Shown here piece by piece: positions 18,050 through 29,100 of a stretch of DNA of 64,000 nucleotides (position 1 is the stretch's first letter; each line of letters begins with the position of its first letter). The DNA comes from Marinibacterium anthonyi (GTDB lineage Bacteria > Pseudomonadota > Alphaproteobacteria > Rhodobacterales > Rhodobacteraceae), in contig CP031585.1 in NCBI GenBank assembly GCA_003217735.2, positions 4,079,501-4,143,500 of the forward strand, in the 5' to 3' direction. The position numbers and the translations under genes are program-made. The notes under the pieces are model-generated. The model saw only the letters and a program-made list of their open reading frames with translations. It searched no databases and was not told where the DNA came from.

Positions 18050-21000
18050 CTAAAAGGTGCGGATCACTCTCGTTCCCAAGGTGCATTCGACCTTGAAGTC
18101 GTGTCGTTCGGGCCGCTCTGTCATAAGCTCAAGAGAAAACGGCGAGCGTGCTACGGCGTAGCCGGCGGGGTCGAGCCAATCTATTCCACCGTTACCGATA
18201 ATCGGGCGAACGTCATAGGTGGCGCGCCGACCGTTGACGCTTGTGAGTTCGGCAGCACTGCTGCTGACTGCTTCCACGATCGGACGATCGTCGGCGACTC
18301 GCGCACGTTGCCAGGCGAGAAAATGCTGCGGGTCAATCAAAGCCTCTGGAGCCAATGGAAAGTCGGACCCGGCGAGCCAGGCATCGAATTGGGGACGCAA
18401 GGCATCGGCTTCCTCTCGCGTCGCCGCCAGCCCTTGAGCAAGCGCGAAGGCGACGAAGGGGTCGAGCGTTCCCCATCGCAGAAGCTCTCGGAACCAAAAG
18501 CCGATCCACGGAAGGCCTGTTGTTTCGCGCCAAGTCTCGAGGGTCGGCGTTTCCAAGTCACCAGCGTTCTGTCCCCATAGCTGAGCCACCGCAGCGCCGA
18601 CTGCTACTCCCAACCGGAATTCGAGATTTTCAGTGACGAAGCGCTGCCAGGCGCGAAGCCGCCCCGGTTCTGGCGAAATCGCGCCCGGTCGTAGCATCCA
18701 CCAGCCCATCACCCCTTCCCAGTCTGCGAGCACGGCTTGATCACCGGCCGTATTCCGGACCTTGAACCCGATACCGGCTTCGTCGCGAAGTTGCATAGCC
18801 AAACGGCGGAATAGCTGGAAGCGGGTGTCCGCGTCGTCCGCGCCGTATTGAAACGCTCCCTGCAACTCGGCAATGATGGTGGGTGCGAGCAGCTCAAAGC
18901 GGCGCCCGACAAAAGGCGTGAAACCGAAGCGGTAAAGGCGGCTCCGTTGATCGGCATTCGGATAAAGGCGCTCGACGAAGGCGCGGCCCCGCTGGATGAA
19001 AAGTGCTTCAAGCGCCGCTTCTTCCGCGGCAGCGAAACGCGTGAAGGTTCGACGCCACAGGTCCCGCAGAAAAGCTTCGGCTCGCGGCCCATCGACTTGC
19101 CCTTCATCGAGAAGAGAGAGCTCTTCAGTTGCTGCAAGAACGAACCCGTCGAGTTCGTCGAGGCTATCAGCCAGCTGGTCTCGCGGGTCCCGCGAACCGG
19201 CAGCGAGATTGGCACCGACGTGTTCCGGCAGCGTTGCGTCGAGCCATGCGAGAATCGCGGGGGCGTCGACTAGCCCAAGCGTATCCCGGCAACGCGTGAC
19301 AATGGAACGCAATAGCGTTGCAAGGGGGCTCTGAACTACCCCTTCGGCGGCTTCCTCCACCTGCAGACGGCGGAGGAGGTCTGAGAACAGTGCATCAGCG
19401 GCCCCAATCTGCCGGTTCTGCGTGTTCCGTCGGCCCTGCGCGGTCGTTGAGGGCATTACCGGCAGCGCGACGAAGGTCATGCCCTCAATCGCTTCTGCGG
19501 CGCCTGGGCGCCCTGCTCGCCCCGCCAGATTACGGAACTCCGCCGTGAGGACAGGTTCGACTTCGGGGGCGTCCGCGGCGGCATCGAATCCGCGCCGTAC
19601 GAGGCTGGTCAGGAAAATGATATCGAATGGAAGATTGACACCCTCGGTGAGGGTCGCGGTGGCAATGGTAAGCGGGCAAATCCGCCGCTCGATCAGGTCG
19701 GTCATCAACCGGCGAAGCCGCTGCGGCATCTGTCCGTGGTTGGTCGCAATGCCGCGGTCGAGCAGGCGCAGTTCAAAAGACGCGGGCCCACAATAGTCAA
19801 GGCAGGCGGCACGAGATTCGTCGAACAGTGCGCGGTCGCCAATATCTGCGGGCGGCACGAAAGGCGGTACAGCATTCCAGCCGTCCAAGTCGAATGCTTC
19901 GGCGCATCGACGCATCAGACGCTCCGGGGATTGCATGACCGAGATGAGGATGCGGCGACCGCCCTGCAATAGATGAAGGGCGGTCCACAGCGTGTAGAGC
20001 TCGGTATAGTGCGGTAGGCTGTTGCGGATCGGCGCAGGCAGCAGCGGCAGGGGCGGGATGCGCAACGTCAGGTAGATCGGTGCATCGCGCTCGCGGACGT
20101 ATAGCGTTTGGCCGTTGACGATTTCCAAGGTCGCCTTCGGCGGCGCCTGCGGATCGCAAAGCAGTGCCCCAATTACTTGGCGGCTGCTTCTGTAGCCGAG
20201 ACCGATTGGCTGGGCATTGGCGTTGTTCTCGATCCACTGAGCGACCGGAAAGGCCGCGCCGCCGGCCACTGCGGTGAGTGCGATTCGCGCCATTTCCGGT
20301 TTCAGCACGAGCAGCCGCGACACCATCGCTTCGAGACGCATTGCTCGGCTTGCGTGCTCAGCAAGCTCTCGCTGGGCGCGCTCTTCGCCGACGCTCACGA
20401 CCTGATGCGCTTCATCGATGACGAGCAGGCGCAGGCGCCTAATAAGCAAATGGCCGACGTAGCGCATCAGCGCCTCCGCCTTCTCGACCGTGGCGACAAG
20501 GACCACCGGTCGATCCGCGGTCAGCCAATAGTCGGTGATGCCCCAATCGGCACCGCCATACAGCCCTGTGACTATCACATCGGCCCCTAGCTCGGCGGTA
20601 AGCTTGCGCTCCACCTCGCCCGCGAGCGCACGAGATGGAACCAAATACAGTGCCAGAGACGCTTCGCCGGCTGCCGGAGTTAGCAGCAGCTCTTTCACCA
20701 GCGCGAGGTTGGCCACCAGGGTCTTCCCCGATCCCGTAGGCGTACACAGCGCGAAGCTATCACTTTCGATCAGACGTTCGAGGCCGTGAATCTGTGAGGG
20801 CCACAGGACGCCGCGGCCGCAAGCGAACTGCTCCCGGGCGAAGTGCCACATGCGTGGCCGTCCCTCTGGCGAGTGGTCTGCGAGGCGCGCCACGCGGTCG
20901 TGGATGCTGTTTGCGGCGAAACCACGAGCAGTTGCCTCGATGAGGGTAAAGAATAGCCAGAGCTCGTCGCTGGTCAGCCGAGCGGCAAGCGTCGCGAGGC

Positions 21001-21736
21001 TGTGTAACTTTGCCAGAGACTGCTCGACACGGACTCGGTTTCCCTTTCGCACCGCGTCAGCGAACAGACCGATCGCACGAACGCTTTCCGCCACCAGGTA
21101 ACGGCCGATTTTGTTCGCTTGTGGGTCATCTGCTTCCAAATGCTCGACTGGTTCGGCGTGGGCGTCGGGAGCCACCTCCGGTTCACCGCCGGCCTCGATC
21201 TCATCTAAGAGGGGCGCCGACCCCTCCCGGCCGGTGAGTTCCGGGTGCGCGGCCCAGAATCCGTTAATCTCTTTCAGCACGACCTCGAAGTCGGCGCGAA
21301 GGAAGGCCGCGAATATTCGTCCGCTCGCGCCAGCAGGCTGCGGACCACGCAAGAGGCTTGCAGCCATCGCGGGCAGACCCGCCAACTGGTAGGCTCCGGC
21401 AGCCAAAAGGGCCACTGGCACCTCAAGCGTGACCGGATCACCCGATCGAGCCAGCCATTCAAGGAGCTCGGCTGCTCTGCGATAGCAGCTTACGGCGTCC
21501 GCCAAACCCGGACCGTCAACTCTCTGAAATATGGTGGCGGCATGAAGAAGTCGCCGGGCATCGCTAAGCTGCTCGCGCGACTCAGCGTCACCCCACCGGA
21601 TGGGCGGGACATGCCAAGACGTTTGAAGGCCTCGGACGAAGAGTCGCGCCTGGTCCGCGGTGAGCTCGTTATCGGATGCGCGATTGACGCGAACTCGCAT
21701 CGCCAGAGCACGCCGCTGTTCATCTAGACGTGCCAT
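18050..21736 (-). CDS. Hachiman defence helicase HamB-like (superfamily 2 DExH helicase)
   Basis: The 1,228-residue protein has an N-terminal helical region of about 300 residues and an SF2 helicase core. The core shows motif I TPTGSGKT (332-339), motif II DEAH (441-444), TATLTEGVNLPFD (motif V-like, about 693-705) and motif VI NLAGRAGRPG (736-745), all close to the Ski2-like/HamB pattern. A C-terminal region of more than 450 residues follows. HamB senses and translocates on DNA in Hachiman and controls the HamA nuclease. Its ATG directly follows the stop codon of the HamA-like gene (TAGATG), so the two are translationally coupled. Assignment rests on domain pattern and gene pairing. Confidence 0.8.
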   Translation of the reverse strand: MARLDEQRRALAMRVRVNRASDNELTADQARLFVRGLQTSWHVPPIRWGDAESREQLSDARRLLHAATIFQRVDGPGLADAVSCYRRAAELLEWLARSGDPVTLEVPVALLAAGAYQLAGLPAMAASLLRGPQPAGASGRIFAAFLRADFEVVLKEINGFWAAHPELTGREGSAPLLDEIEAGGEPEVAPDAHAEPVEHLEADDPQANKIGRYLVAESVRAIGLFADAVRKGNRVRVEQSLAKLHSLATLAARLTSDELWLFFTLIEATARGFAANSIHDRVARLADHSPEGRPRMWHFAREQFACGRGVLWPSQIHGLERLIESDSFALCTPTGSGKTLVANLALVKELLLTPAAGEASLALYLVPSRALAGEVERKLTAELGADVIVTGLYGGADWGITDYWLTADRPVVLVATVEKAEALMRYVGHLLIRRLRLLVIDEAHQVVSVGEERAQRELAEHASRAMRLEAMVSRLLVLKPEMARIALTAVAGGAAFPVAQWIENNANAQPIGLGYRSSRQVIGALLCDPQAPPKATLEIVNGQTLYVRERDAPIYLTLRIPPLPLLPAPIRNSLPHYTELYTLWTALHLLQGGRRILISVMQSPERLMRRCAEAFDLDGWNAVPPFVPPADIGDRALFDESRAACLDYCGPASFELRLLDRGIATNHGQMPQRLRRLMTDLIERRICPLTIATATLTEGVNLPFDIIFLTSLVRRGFDAAADAPEVEPVLTAEFRNLAGRAGRPGAAEAIEGMTFVALPVMPSTTAQGRRNTQNRQIGAADALFSDLLRRLQVEEAAEGVVQSPLATLLRSIVTRCRDTLGLVDAPAILAWLDATLPEHVGANLAAGSRDPRDQLADSLDELDGFVLAATEELSLLDEGQVDGPRAEAFLRDLWRRTFTRFAAAEEAALEALFIQRGRAFVERLYPNADQRSRLYRFGFTPFVGRRFELLAPTIIAELQGAFQYGADDADTRFQLFRRLAMQLRDEAGIGFKVRNTAGDQAVLADWEGVMGWWMLRPGAISPEPGRLRAWQRFVTENLEFRLGVAVGAAVAQLWGQNAGDLETPTLETWRETTGLPWIGFWFRELLRWGTLDPFVAFALAQGLAATREEADALRPQFDAWLAGSDFPLAPEALIDPQHFLAWQRARVADDRPIVEAVSSSAAELTSVNGRRATYDVRPIIGNGGIDWLDPAGYAVARSPFSLELMTERPERHDFKVECTLGTRVIRTF

Positions 21737-22684
21737 CTACGGTTCCCCCCACAGGCTGGCATAGAGCCGTTCTATGAACTGGCTCCCGTCTTCAACAACC
21801 AGTTCCACCACCTGAAGCGCACGCCCGGCCGTATATTCAACCGGCGCGGCTGCGACTGGCAGATAGGCCTGGCCGGCCGCCCGGCCGGCCGCCTTGTTGC
21901 CTGCCACGAATATATAATCCGTCCGCGGCAATGGTTCAGCGCCGATCAACAGTGCCTCGTCGAGGGAGACGATTGCCTCCGCGAAATCATCGGGTGCCTT
22001 CTCCAGCAACAGCCTGCTGAGCTGCTCTAGGCCCTCGGGAACGGGCACGTCGGTATTGATTTCCGTCCAAACGCCCTTGCCGGATCGCACCCGCGCGCCG
22101 GGGGGACCGGTCCAGCCACCCAGCATCATTTCATCCATGACAGCCGGAGTTAGCGTGGCGCGCCACTTAGCCTCCCCAGCAATGAAGCGCACCACAGCAC
22201 TGGTTGCGGGATCAATACCGAGCGCAATAAAATCGTTGCCGTGCCTTCCTGATATCTGGCGCACCCGTGCCGGATCGCGCGCTAGGTTGAAGATGTAGGT
22301 GCCAACCTGTGTATGGTACCGGAACAGAAAGATTGGGATCGTCCAGCGGTGAGCACCCACGAATTGGAATGCCTCCATAATGAGGCCCGCCATCACCTCA
22401 CCGAACAATCCTTTCTGCGCTGTCGGCGGCAAGCATCTCGGGTATTGAGCGTGCGCGCCGGGCGCGTCCGCGTCGGGATGTAGATCAATTCGCGCTGTGG
22501 CGTGGAAGACTTCACGCGCATCAGCGTGCGCGGATTCGAAATAGGCTCGCAAAGCATTGCTGAGTTGAGCATCCGGCGCGAGTGCCTGCTCAAAAAGAAT
22601 GTGCCCATAAGATCCGTTCACATGCGCCGCGCTGCGCAGCCAACGCTGAAGTTCTGCGATGGGTGGCGGACAATTGTGTAGCAT
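21737..22684 (-). CDS. Hachiman nuclease HamA-like (DUF1837)
   Basis: The 315-residue protein shows a PD-(D/E)XK-type active site. GLFGEVMAGLI supplies E96, HGNDFIALG supplies D151, and FIAGEAKW supplies E171 and K173. This spacing and the GEAK motif fit DUF1837/HamA, the nuclease effector of Hachiman that degrades DNA once HamB is triggered. The ATG at 22684 was chosen; an upstream TTG is possible. It is the first gene of a two-gene operon with the HamB-like helicase and is transcribed away from the giant-protein operon. An AbpAB-like relative is an alternative. Confidence 0.75.
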   Translation of the reverse strand: MLHNCPPPIAELQRWLRSAAHVNGSYGHILFEQALAPDAQLSNALRAYFESAHADAREVFHATARIDLHPDADAPGAHAQYPRCLPPTAQKGLFGEVMAGLIMEAFQFVGAHRWTIPIFLFRYHTQVGTYIFNLARDPARVRQISGRHGNDFIALGIDPATSAVVRFIAGEAKWRATLTPAVMDEMMLGGWTGPPGARVRSGKGVWTEINTDVPVPEGLEQLSRLLLEKAPDDFAEAIVSLDEALLIGAEPLPRTDYIFVAGNKAAGRAAGQAYLPVAAAPVEYTAGRALQVVELVVEDGSQFIERLYASLWGEP

Positions 22685-23142
22685 GGACGGCAAAACTCAT
22701 CTTTTTGAGGACTTAATCCGCACGGTACAAGTTGAACTGGGGGATCGTATAGGATTTAAAAATGTTTATGGAACACCCGTGTCGCCGCGCCCTCATGCGG
22801 GCGGGGCTATTCAATGCACAGGTTGCGCTCTCTGGAAAACGGCGAAGAAAATCAGGCCACACCCCGCAATTGCATTGACCTTTTCGGGAGCTCGTTTCGA
22901 CCCACAACAGAATAAGCGCTGGCACCGCATTTCCGCTTTTTGCGTTAAGGGCAGAAATCCCCACTCAAATTCAATGCTTGACATAATTCATTCGTCTGCC
23001 AATCTTCTCAGGGTTGAACGGCGAATTTTGACGCGCACTGACGGGCATAGCGGCGGTCTGATTTTGTTCCACCCGCTCCGGTGAATCTTCTGACGTTCCG
23101 CCCTGATTTCTTGGCGTGGGCCCGCAAACCCGGAGAAAATCA
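22685..23142. other. Intergenic control region between hamA-like gene and giant-protein operon
   Basis: These 458 bases are less GC-rich than the neighbours and separate two divergent operons. Open frames in either strand lack ribosome sites and family features. A perfect TTGACA at 22979-22984 faces the giant operon. AT-rich stretches near 22750-22770 could hold the hamA promoter, but no strong consensus is evident. Confidence 0.55.
22979..23007 (+). promoter_or_regulatory. Candidate promoter of the giant-protein operon
   Basis: TTGACA (22979-22984) is followed, after 17 bases, by a weak -10-like hexamer near 23002-23007. It lies about 135 bases before the TTG start of the first giant gene. 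The -35 match is perfect but the -10 is poor. Confidence 0.3.
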
Positions 23143-26100
23143 TTGAAAAAAAAGACTTCCTGCACAGGCGGCTTTCTTCCGATTACCCGGCGCAGTTTCC
23201 TCGCGGGCGCAGGAACGGCTGCGGCTCTTCCGGCCAAGCCGGCCTTTGCCGCCAGCTATCCCGATCTCAGCGTGAAACCTATCTACGGCCCCCTTCGCCG
23301 CGACGCCTTCGGCACCGCCCTCCCGCCAAAGCTGCTCGCCGTCCGCCTCCGCCTCAGCCAGAGACAGAACAACGCCGAAAGTGCCAACGCCGAGCCGCTC
23401 GAACTGACGATCCATCTCGCGGCGTTTGCGCCCGAAAACTTCGACGATCCGGCCGTGAAAATGACTTTGACAGGGTTGACCGGCCTCCGGCCGGACACCG
23501 ACTCGGCGGTCAGTCTCGATACCACGCTGGAGATACGGATTGAGGGGGTCGACCTCTTCAAGTTCCGGCTCGGGAGCGATGCGCCAACACCCATCTACTA
23601 TTCCTTCTGCGTATTCAGCCAAACTCAGTCCGGCAATGTAGAGCGGGTCTGGAAGATCCAGCTCCAGAGCAACGCGTGGGGTTTCGTCAAAAGCTCTGAT
23701 GAGGCCGGGAAATTGCGCCTCACCTATACATATTACCACAAGTTTCCCAACAGTCTGGCGCCCGCAGTGCTGCCCGATCTTGCCGATGTCATGCGCGGCG
23801 AAGCCGGGTTTTCTCGGGACATGCCTGGGGAGGCGGTCGCACGGATGCTCGACCCGCTTCTCGGCGCCTCGGTGAACGTCAAGGGCAATTTCGTCGCCAC
23901 GCTCTTTGCCGACACGCCAAGCGGCGCGGACGAGAGCGCTGGGTACCGCGCGTGGACGTGGCAGGCCCAGCCCATGCGCTATAAGACGAACAGGTGGAGC
24001 ATCGCGAAAGAATCGCTGGTCTGCAACGAGATCTCGTTCGGGTGGCGGCCGGCGCGCCAACCGCTGCCGGGTGAAGCACCGCGCGGCCCCGTCTTCGAAA
24101 TTGAGCTCGGTCACAATACGGCGACTCCGGAAAAGATCGTCTCGAAATTCACGGCAGACCGTGTAAAGCCTTCGGGGCAAGTCAGCTTCGAAACGATCGA
24201 CTACAGCGGGAACGAGGCGACTCGGCTGCGCTTCGGTCTCAATTCCGGGACCTCCCGCAACCTGTCTGCCCACGTCGTCACCGAAACCGTTGATCCGACC
24301 GAAGGCGAAAGCGACCCACACCGCATTGTCAGGCTCGATCTCACGGGTGAGGTTGCCCTGACAATTTTCGATGGCGCCTTGCCCGTCGGTACATGGGCCG
24401 TTTCCCTCCCACCGCACGAAGGCACGCTTGACGCACCCGAGGACGACGCACAGCCCGCGTTCAAGATGCAGGCCGACGCGAGGGCGGAGCATTGGCAGAT
24501 CGACCTCTTCAGCGGGCCGAAGACGGCCGTCCTGCAAGCCAACAAAAGCTGGGAGATCACGACCAAATGCGTCGCCACCGTCGACTCTCTCGTTCCTGGT
24601 GCGGCCGTAGTGCCGCAGGGCATCTGGAGCATCCGGACGCGTACGCTCGGGACGATATTCCTCCCCACCGTAGCCACGAAGGCCAGTTTCCGCTTTCGGC
24701 TCAGCAATCGGGTGATCCGCCGGTTCGCCGGGCGCATTCCCCTGCTGTCGGTTCCCGCGCTCCCGAGTAGATCAGATGCAGACCCGATCTTTGCGCGGTC
24801 CGAAGCGGTCGGAGATGGCGTCTCCCCCGTCATCGCGCTCACCGGTATCGAGGAGCCGAAGGATTTCGCCGAGCTGGCCCCCGCAGCGGGACGCATCCTG
24901 CTCGATGCGGCGCCGTCCGACCCAACCGCTCTCGACCTGCCGGCCGGCAACGTACGGCTCAAGCTGCGCCGGGCTAGCGACATGCTCGCGCTCGATTTCC
25001 GTTTTGCCGGGCTGCGCCTGCAGTACACCGGCAGGCCGGGGGTCTTCGACCTGGCGACGGACGCCGCGTTTGCCGATCCGGATGCCCGTCCCCACGGCGA
25101 CGCGCGCGCACCGGCCGTGGCGATCGAATTCCCCAGCCAACACGTCGCGGAACAGGCATATTTCCGGCAACGCTCCTTTGCGAAAACGGTGCCGTCGGTG
25201 GATTTCATCGACCTCTTCAGCCGCTACGCATCGCTGATGGTCAAGGTGAAGAAGCCCGACAATGATACGGCCGATCCGGCGGCCCCAGACAGTCAAGCGG
25301 ATGAGAATGACGAAGTGGCGGTCACGCCGGACATGGTCCGCGCCACGCTTCAGGCCTTGCGCAAAAGCGACCGATTTACGCGCACGCAGCGCCGCAAGAC
25401 GCTCAGGGAAGCGCTGGGGGCGCTCCTCGCCGCGTTGCGGGCCAGGAACGACGCCGGTGAGACCAGTGCCGAACTTCTGGGCGACATCGACGCGATCGAG
25501 GCGGTGATCGACTTCGAAACCACGCTGAACAAGGCAGCCAAGGGATTATGGCCCAGGCTGCCGTCCGATCAGATGATCTTCATCGGACGCGACTACCTCG
25601 ACCCGGACGGCGCCCATGTCGGCTGGGCCGAGGTGCTTAAGACCATACATGTCGAGTTGTTGCAGCGGCTGATCGGGCGTCTGCTAAGCGTCGAGGCTGA
25701 CCTCAAAGAGCCCGCAAACGGATCCGAAGGCGGGCCGTTCGCGGTGCCCGATGATCTGCAAAAGCCCTTGCTGGACCTCGCGAATTTGGCCACGCCTGAC
25801 ACGACAGACATCCCGCGCAAATTCATCACTGATCTCGTGCTCGAACCGGAACGCACCGTGCGCCGGGTGCTGAAAGCGGGCAATCAGCCCCCCAGCTCCC
25901 TAGTGCGCCAGGGCGAACTGATGTCGGTCAAGCGCTCGGTGGCCGCCGATTACGCCGCCTTCGCCGATTTCTGGGACAACCGGCTTGCCGCCGCCACTCC
26001 ACCGCCCTCCGATGCCAGCCTCGACCGCTACGGGGACTATGTCGCTTTGCGCCAGATGGCACAGGCCTCGGACCCGACGGTCAAGGCCGCGTTTGCACAG

Positions 26101-29100
26101 GCGCTCTGGGCCTATTCCGACCCGACCGGCGCGACGGCGGAGCCTTTTGACGAACGCGTACGCGCCCGCTTTGCCCGCCCCTCGCGCACCGTGTTCCGGT
26201 GGGACCCCGCGCTGCTTGCGGCCGCTGATGGCATGGAGGAAACCGGGAAAAGCGCGGGCAAGCCGGGACAGACCGCCGATGCTGGTCTGGCAGCGCAAGA
26301 TCTGCGCGCCCCCTTCAGCGTCAAGACCCTGCTCGGCATGACGCAAGGCACCGGCCTCGTGACGCGCCGCGCCGAAGTCAAACGCAAGCTTCGCGAAGAC
26401 GGCGCCCTCGTGCGCGAGACAGACCCTGCGGAGATCCTCAAACACCAGGGAATCCTGCCCGATCCGCGCAATGAAGGCACTTGGGCCAAGCGGGCCGCGG
26501 CGATCTACGAAAGCGCCCGCCGTGCGCCCACGGCCTTCGAAACCTCAATCGAACTGCCGTTCCGGCTGGATCTTTCCCCGGCCCAGGATGCGGTCTGGGT
26601 TCAGCCGCGCATCGTCCCCGAAGAGCTGTTTTCGCCGCCTATCGACGCCCCGGAAAATCCATCCTCCCGCCCGGGCAAGGAGGCCCCAGCGACCACGGTT
26701 GCAACGCCGATCCTTGTTCAAGACACTCCGACGGCGTCGGAGCCGCCCGAGGGCCGCCCGATTTGGAGCCTGTCGCTCGCGCCCCGCTTTCCTGATCCGC
26801 TGCTGCGCGCAGTCTGGTCCGAGGATTTCCGTCCTGCAACGTTCCTGTCGCTCACTGCGGCGGAAACCAGCGGCGAGCTCGGACGGCTCTACGCGTCGCC
26901 ACCGAAAGGCAATCTCACGCCGTGGCTCCTGCCCCGCGTCGCGCTGGACAATGACGGCGAACCGCAGATCGAGGAGGTGAGCGAAAAGTGGAACGTCGTC
27001 TGCGCTGGCGGCAAGCCCCAATGGCCCCATTTCCGCGCCAGCCTCGACGCCTATGACCGCGACCAGCTCGTGAAGCTGACTTCCGTGCCCGGCATCCCGG
27101 TAGCCGGCGCGGTCGATCCCGAAACGCAGCTCATCCGCGCCGATGCCAGTGCCGTGCTCGCGCCCGACGGCTACGCGCTGCTCGATCTCCAGACCGTCGC
27201 CGCGCGTGACGGCGAGGACGAACCGGTCCGGCGTCGGGACATCAGTGCAATCTACCAGCCCAAGACATTGGAATTCAAGGAACTCCGCCTCTCGGCTATG
27301 GGCGGAACGATCAATCTCGACACGCCGTTCGAACCGCCCGCCGCGCCCCTGTCCAAGTCAAAGCGCGCGCTCTATCCTTCGATGACGGTGGAACGCTGGC
27401 GCCACCGCGCCGTCGCCGGTCGCGATATCCAGACCGAGGTCGTCTACAAGGGGTATCTCTTTCCCTTCGGCATTCGCGCCTCTCTCGTGAAGGTTACGGA
27501 ACGCACCTATACCGACCCCGACACCTTGAAGCGCGGCCCAACCGCCTTCCTCGTCCAACGCATGTTCATCACCGTCGCGCAACCCGAGAAGGACACCTGG
27601 TACGGGCAGCCCGATGGCGGACGCGGCTGGCCGTGCGAACGGATCATTTTACTGACCCGCAAGACCCCCGACATCGTCGATCCGACCAACTCCGCCGATG
27701 TCTCCGCACTGAATAACGGCGTCAGTGTTACGCCCAACGGGCGGCTAGTGATCAAGCCGAAGAATGGCAATGTCGCCGATTATCCGGGCCTTGTCTTCTG
27801 GCCCCGTGTCGCGCCAATCCGCTCCGCCAATCTCGACTTCGAGTTCCAGATCGACGCGGCGACAGACCGGCTGCGGATGCCCATGCTCTTCATGGATGTG
27901 GAGGCCGCGCGCTCCGACCTTACCGTGGCGGCCGTAGTGGATTACTATAACGGGATCCCGGCCGTATCGAAGGACGAGATGCCGACGGTATCGCGCACCA
28001 GCGAACGTGTGGTGCGCCACGGCGGTGCGCTGCGCCGCTACGCGACCGAGATCGAAACCGGCGACAGCGCTTACGAAACCGAGGCCTGGGTAATCGGGGC
28101 GCAGGGCCGTCCCGGGCCTCCCATCCGCCCTCTGCCAGCACTGGCCGACGCGACCGACGACCCCACCTATGCCGACGGGCGTACGTTCCGCAAAGCGCGG
28201 GCGGGTGTGCTTCCGGTCCGGGCGAATTACGTCTTCGGGCCGCTCCTCAGCGCGAGCGATCAGCCGCCATTCTACCCGTTCGTCCACGTCGCGGAGCTCC
28301 GGCTCGACCGCGTGGCCCGCCTGACCGGTCAGCGCAGCGGACAGGTTGTGGTCGCGGCCTTCGGGCGGGAATACCTAACGGATGGCTTGCCCGATCCCGA
28401 CCCATCGACACCGCGGCCGCCGCAAAGTGTCGGCGTCGAATCGATCTTTGGTGTGCTAACGCCGACGCGCTTCGACGTGGGCAGCAACGGCGACCGCGTG
28501 GGCGCCATCGGGCGGCCTTCGGGCTACATCGCGACGCTCGCGCGGCGCGAAGGCCCGGTGACCGCGACCTCCGCCCTGAAAAGCGACGGGTTCCACCTCC
28601 CGCCAGAGCTGTCACTGATCTTCCCCTTCGTGGCGGCCAGCGAGGACCAACAGGGCGCGAGCCTGCTGATCCCCGGATTTGGCACGCTGCGGAATGTCCG
28701 GCACACACAAGGCTCGAACGCCGATCTGCAGAAGCTGCTCAATACCATCCTCGGCGACAACGACGCCAAGCTCCTCGGCGTGTTCAAGATTTCCGAAGTG
28801 CTGAACATCGTGCTGCAATCCGCCGGATCGGCCGTGCCGCAGATCGCCGAAGCCCGTGAATATGCCGAGGCCGGCGCGGACAAGATCCTCGAACTGGTGC
28901 GTGCCAACATCATCCCGGCACTGAAATCCGCGCTTGCGGAGGCCGACAAGATCTTCGGCGATGCGGTGGTTGGTCTGGGCATCGGTAAACTCGAGGCGAC
29001 GCGCGTCTACCCTGAAATCGAAAGTGGCCTGAAGCGGCTCGCCAGCGCCATGACCCGGGTGGAAAAGGCCAGCGACCGGGCCGAGGCCGTCCGCCGCATC

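Noticed and set aside
22659-23084. Plus-strand open frame of 141 codons in the gap before the giant operon
   Set aside because: It overlaps the HamA-like start on the other strand, lacks a ribosome site and shows no recognisable domain.
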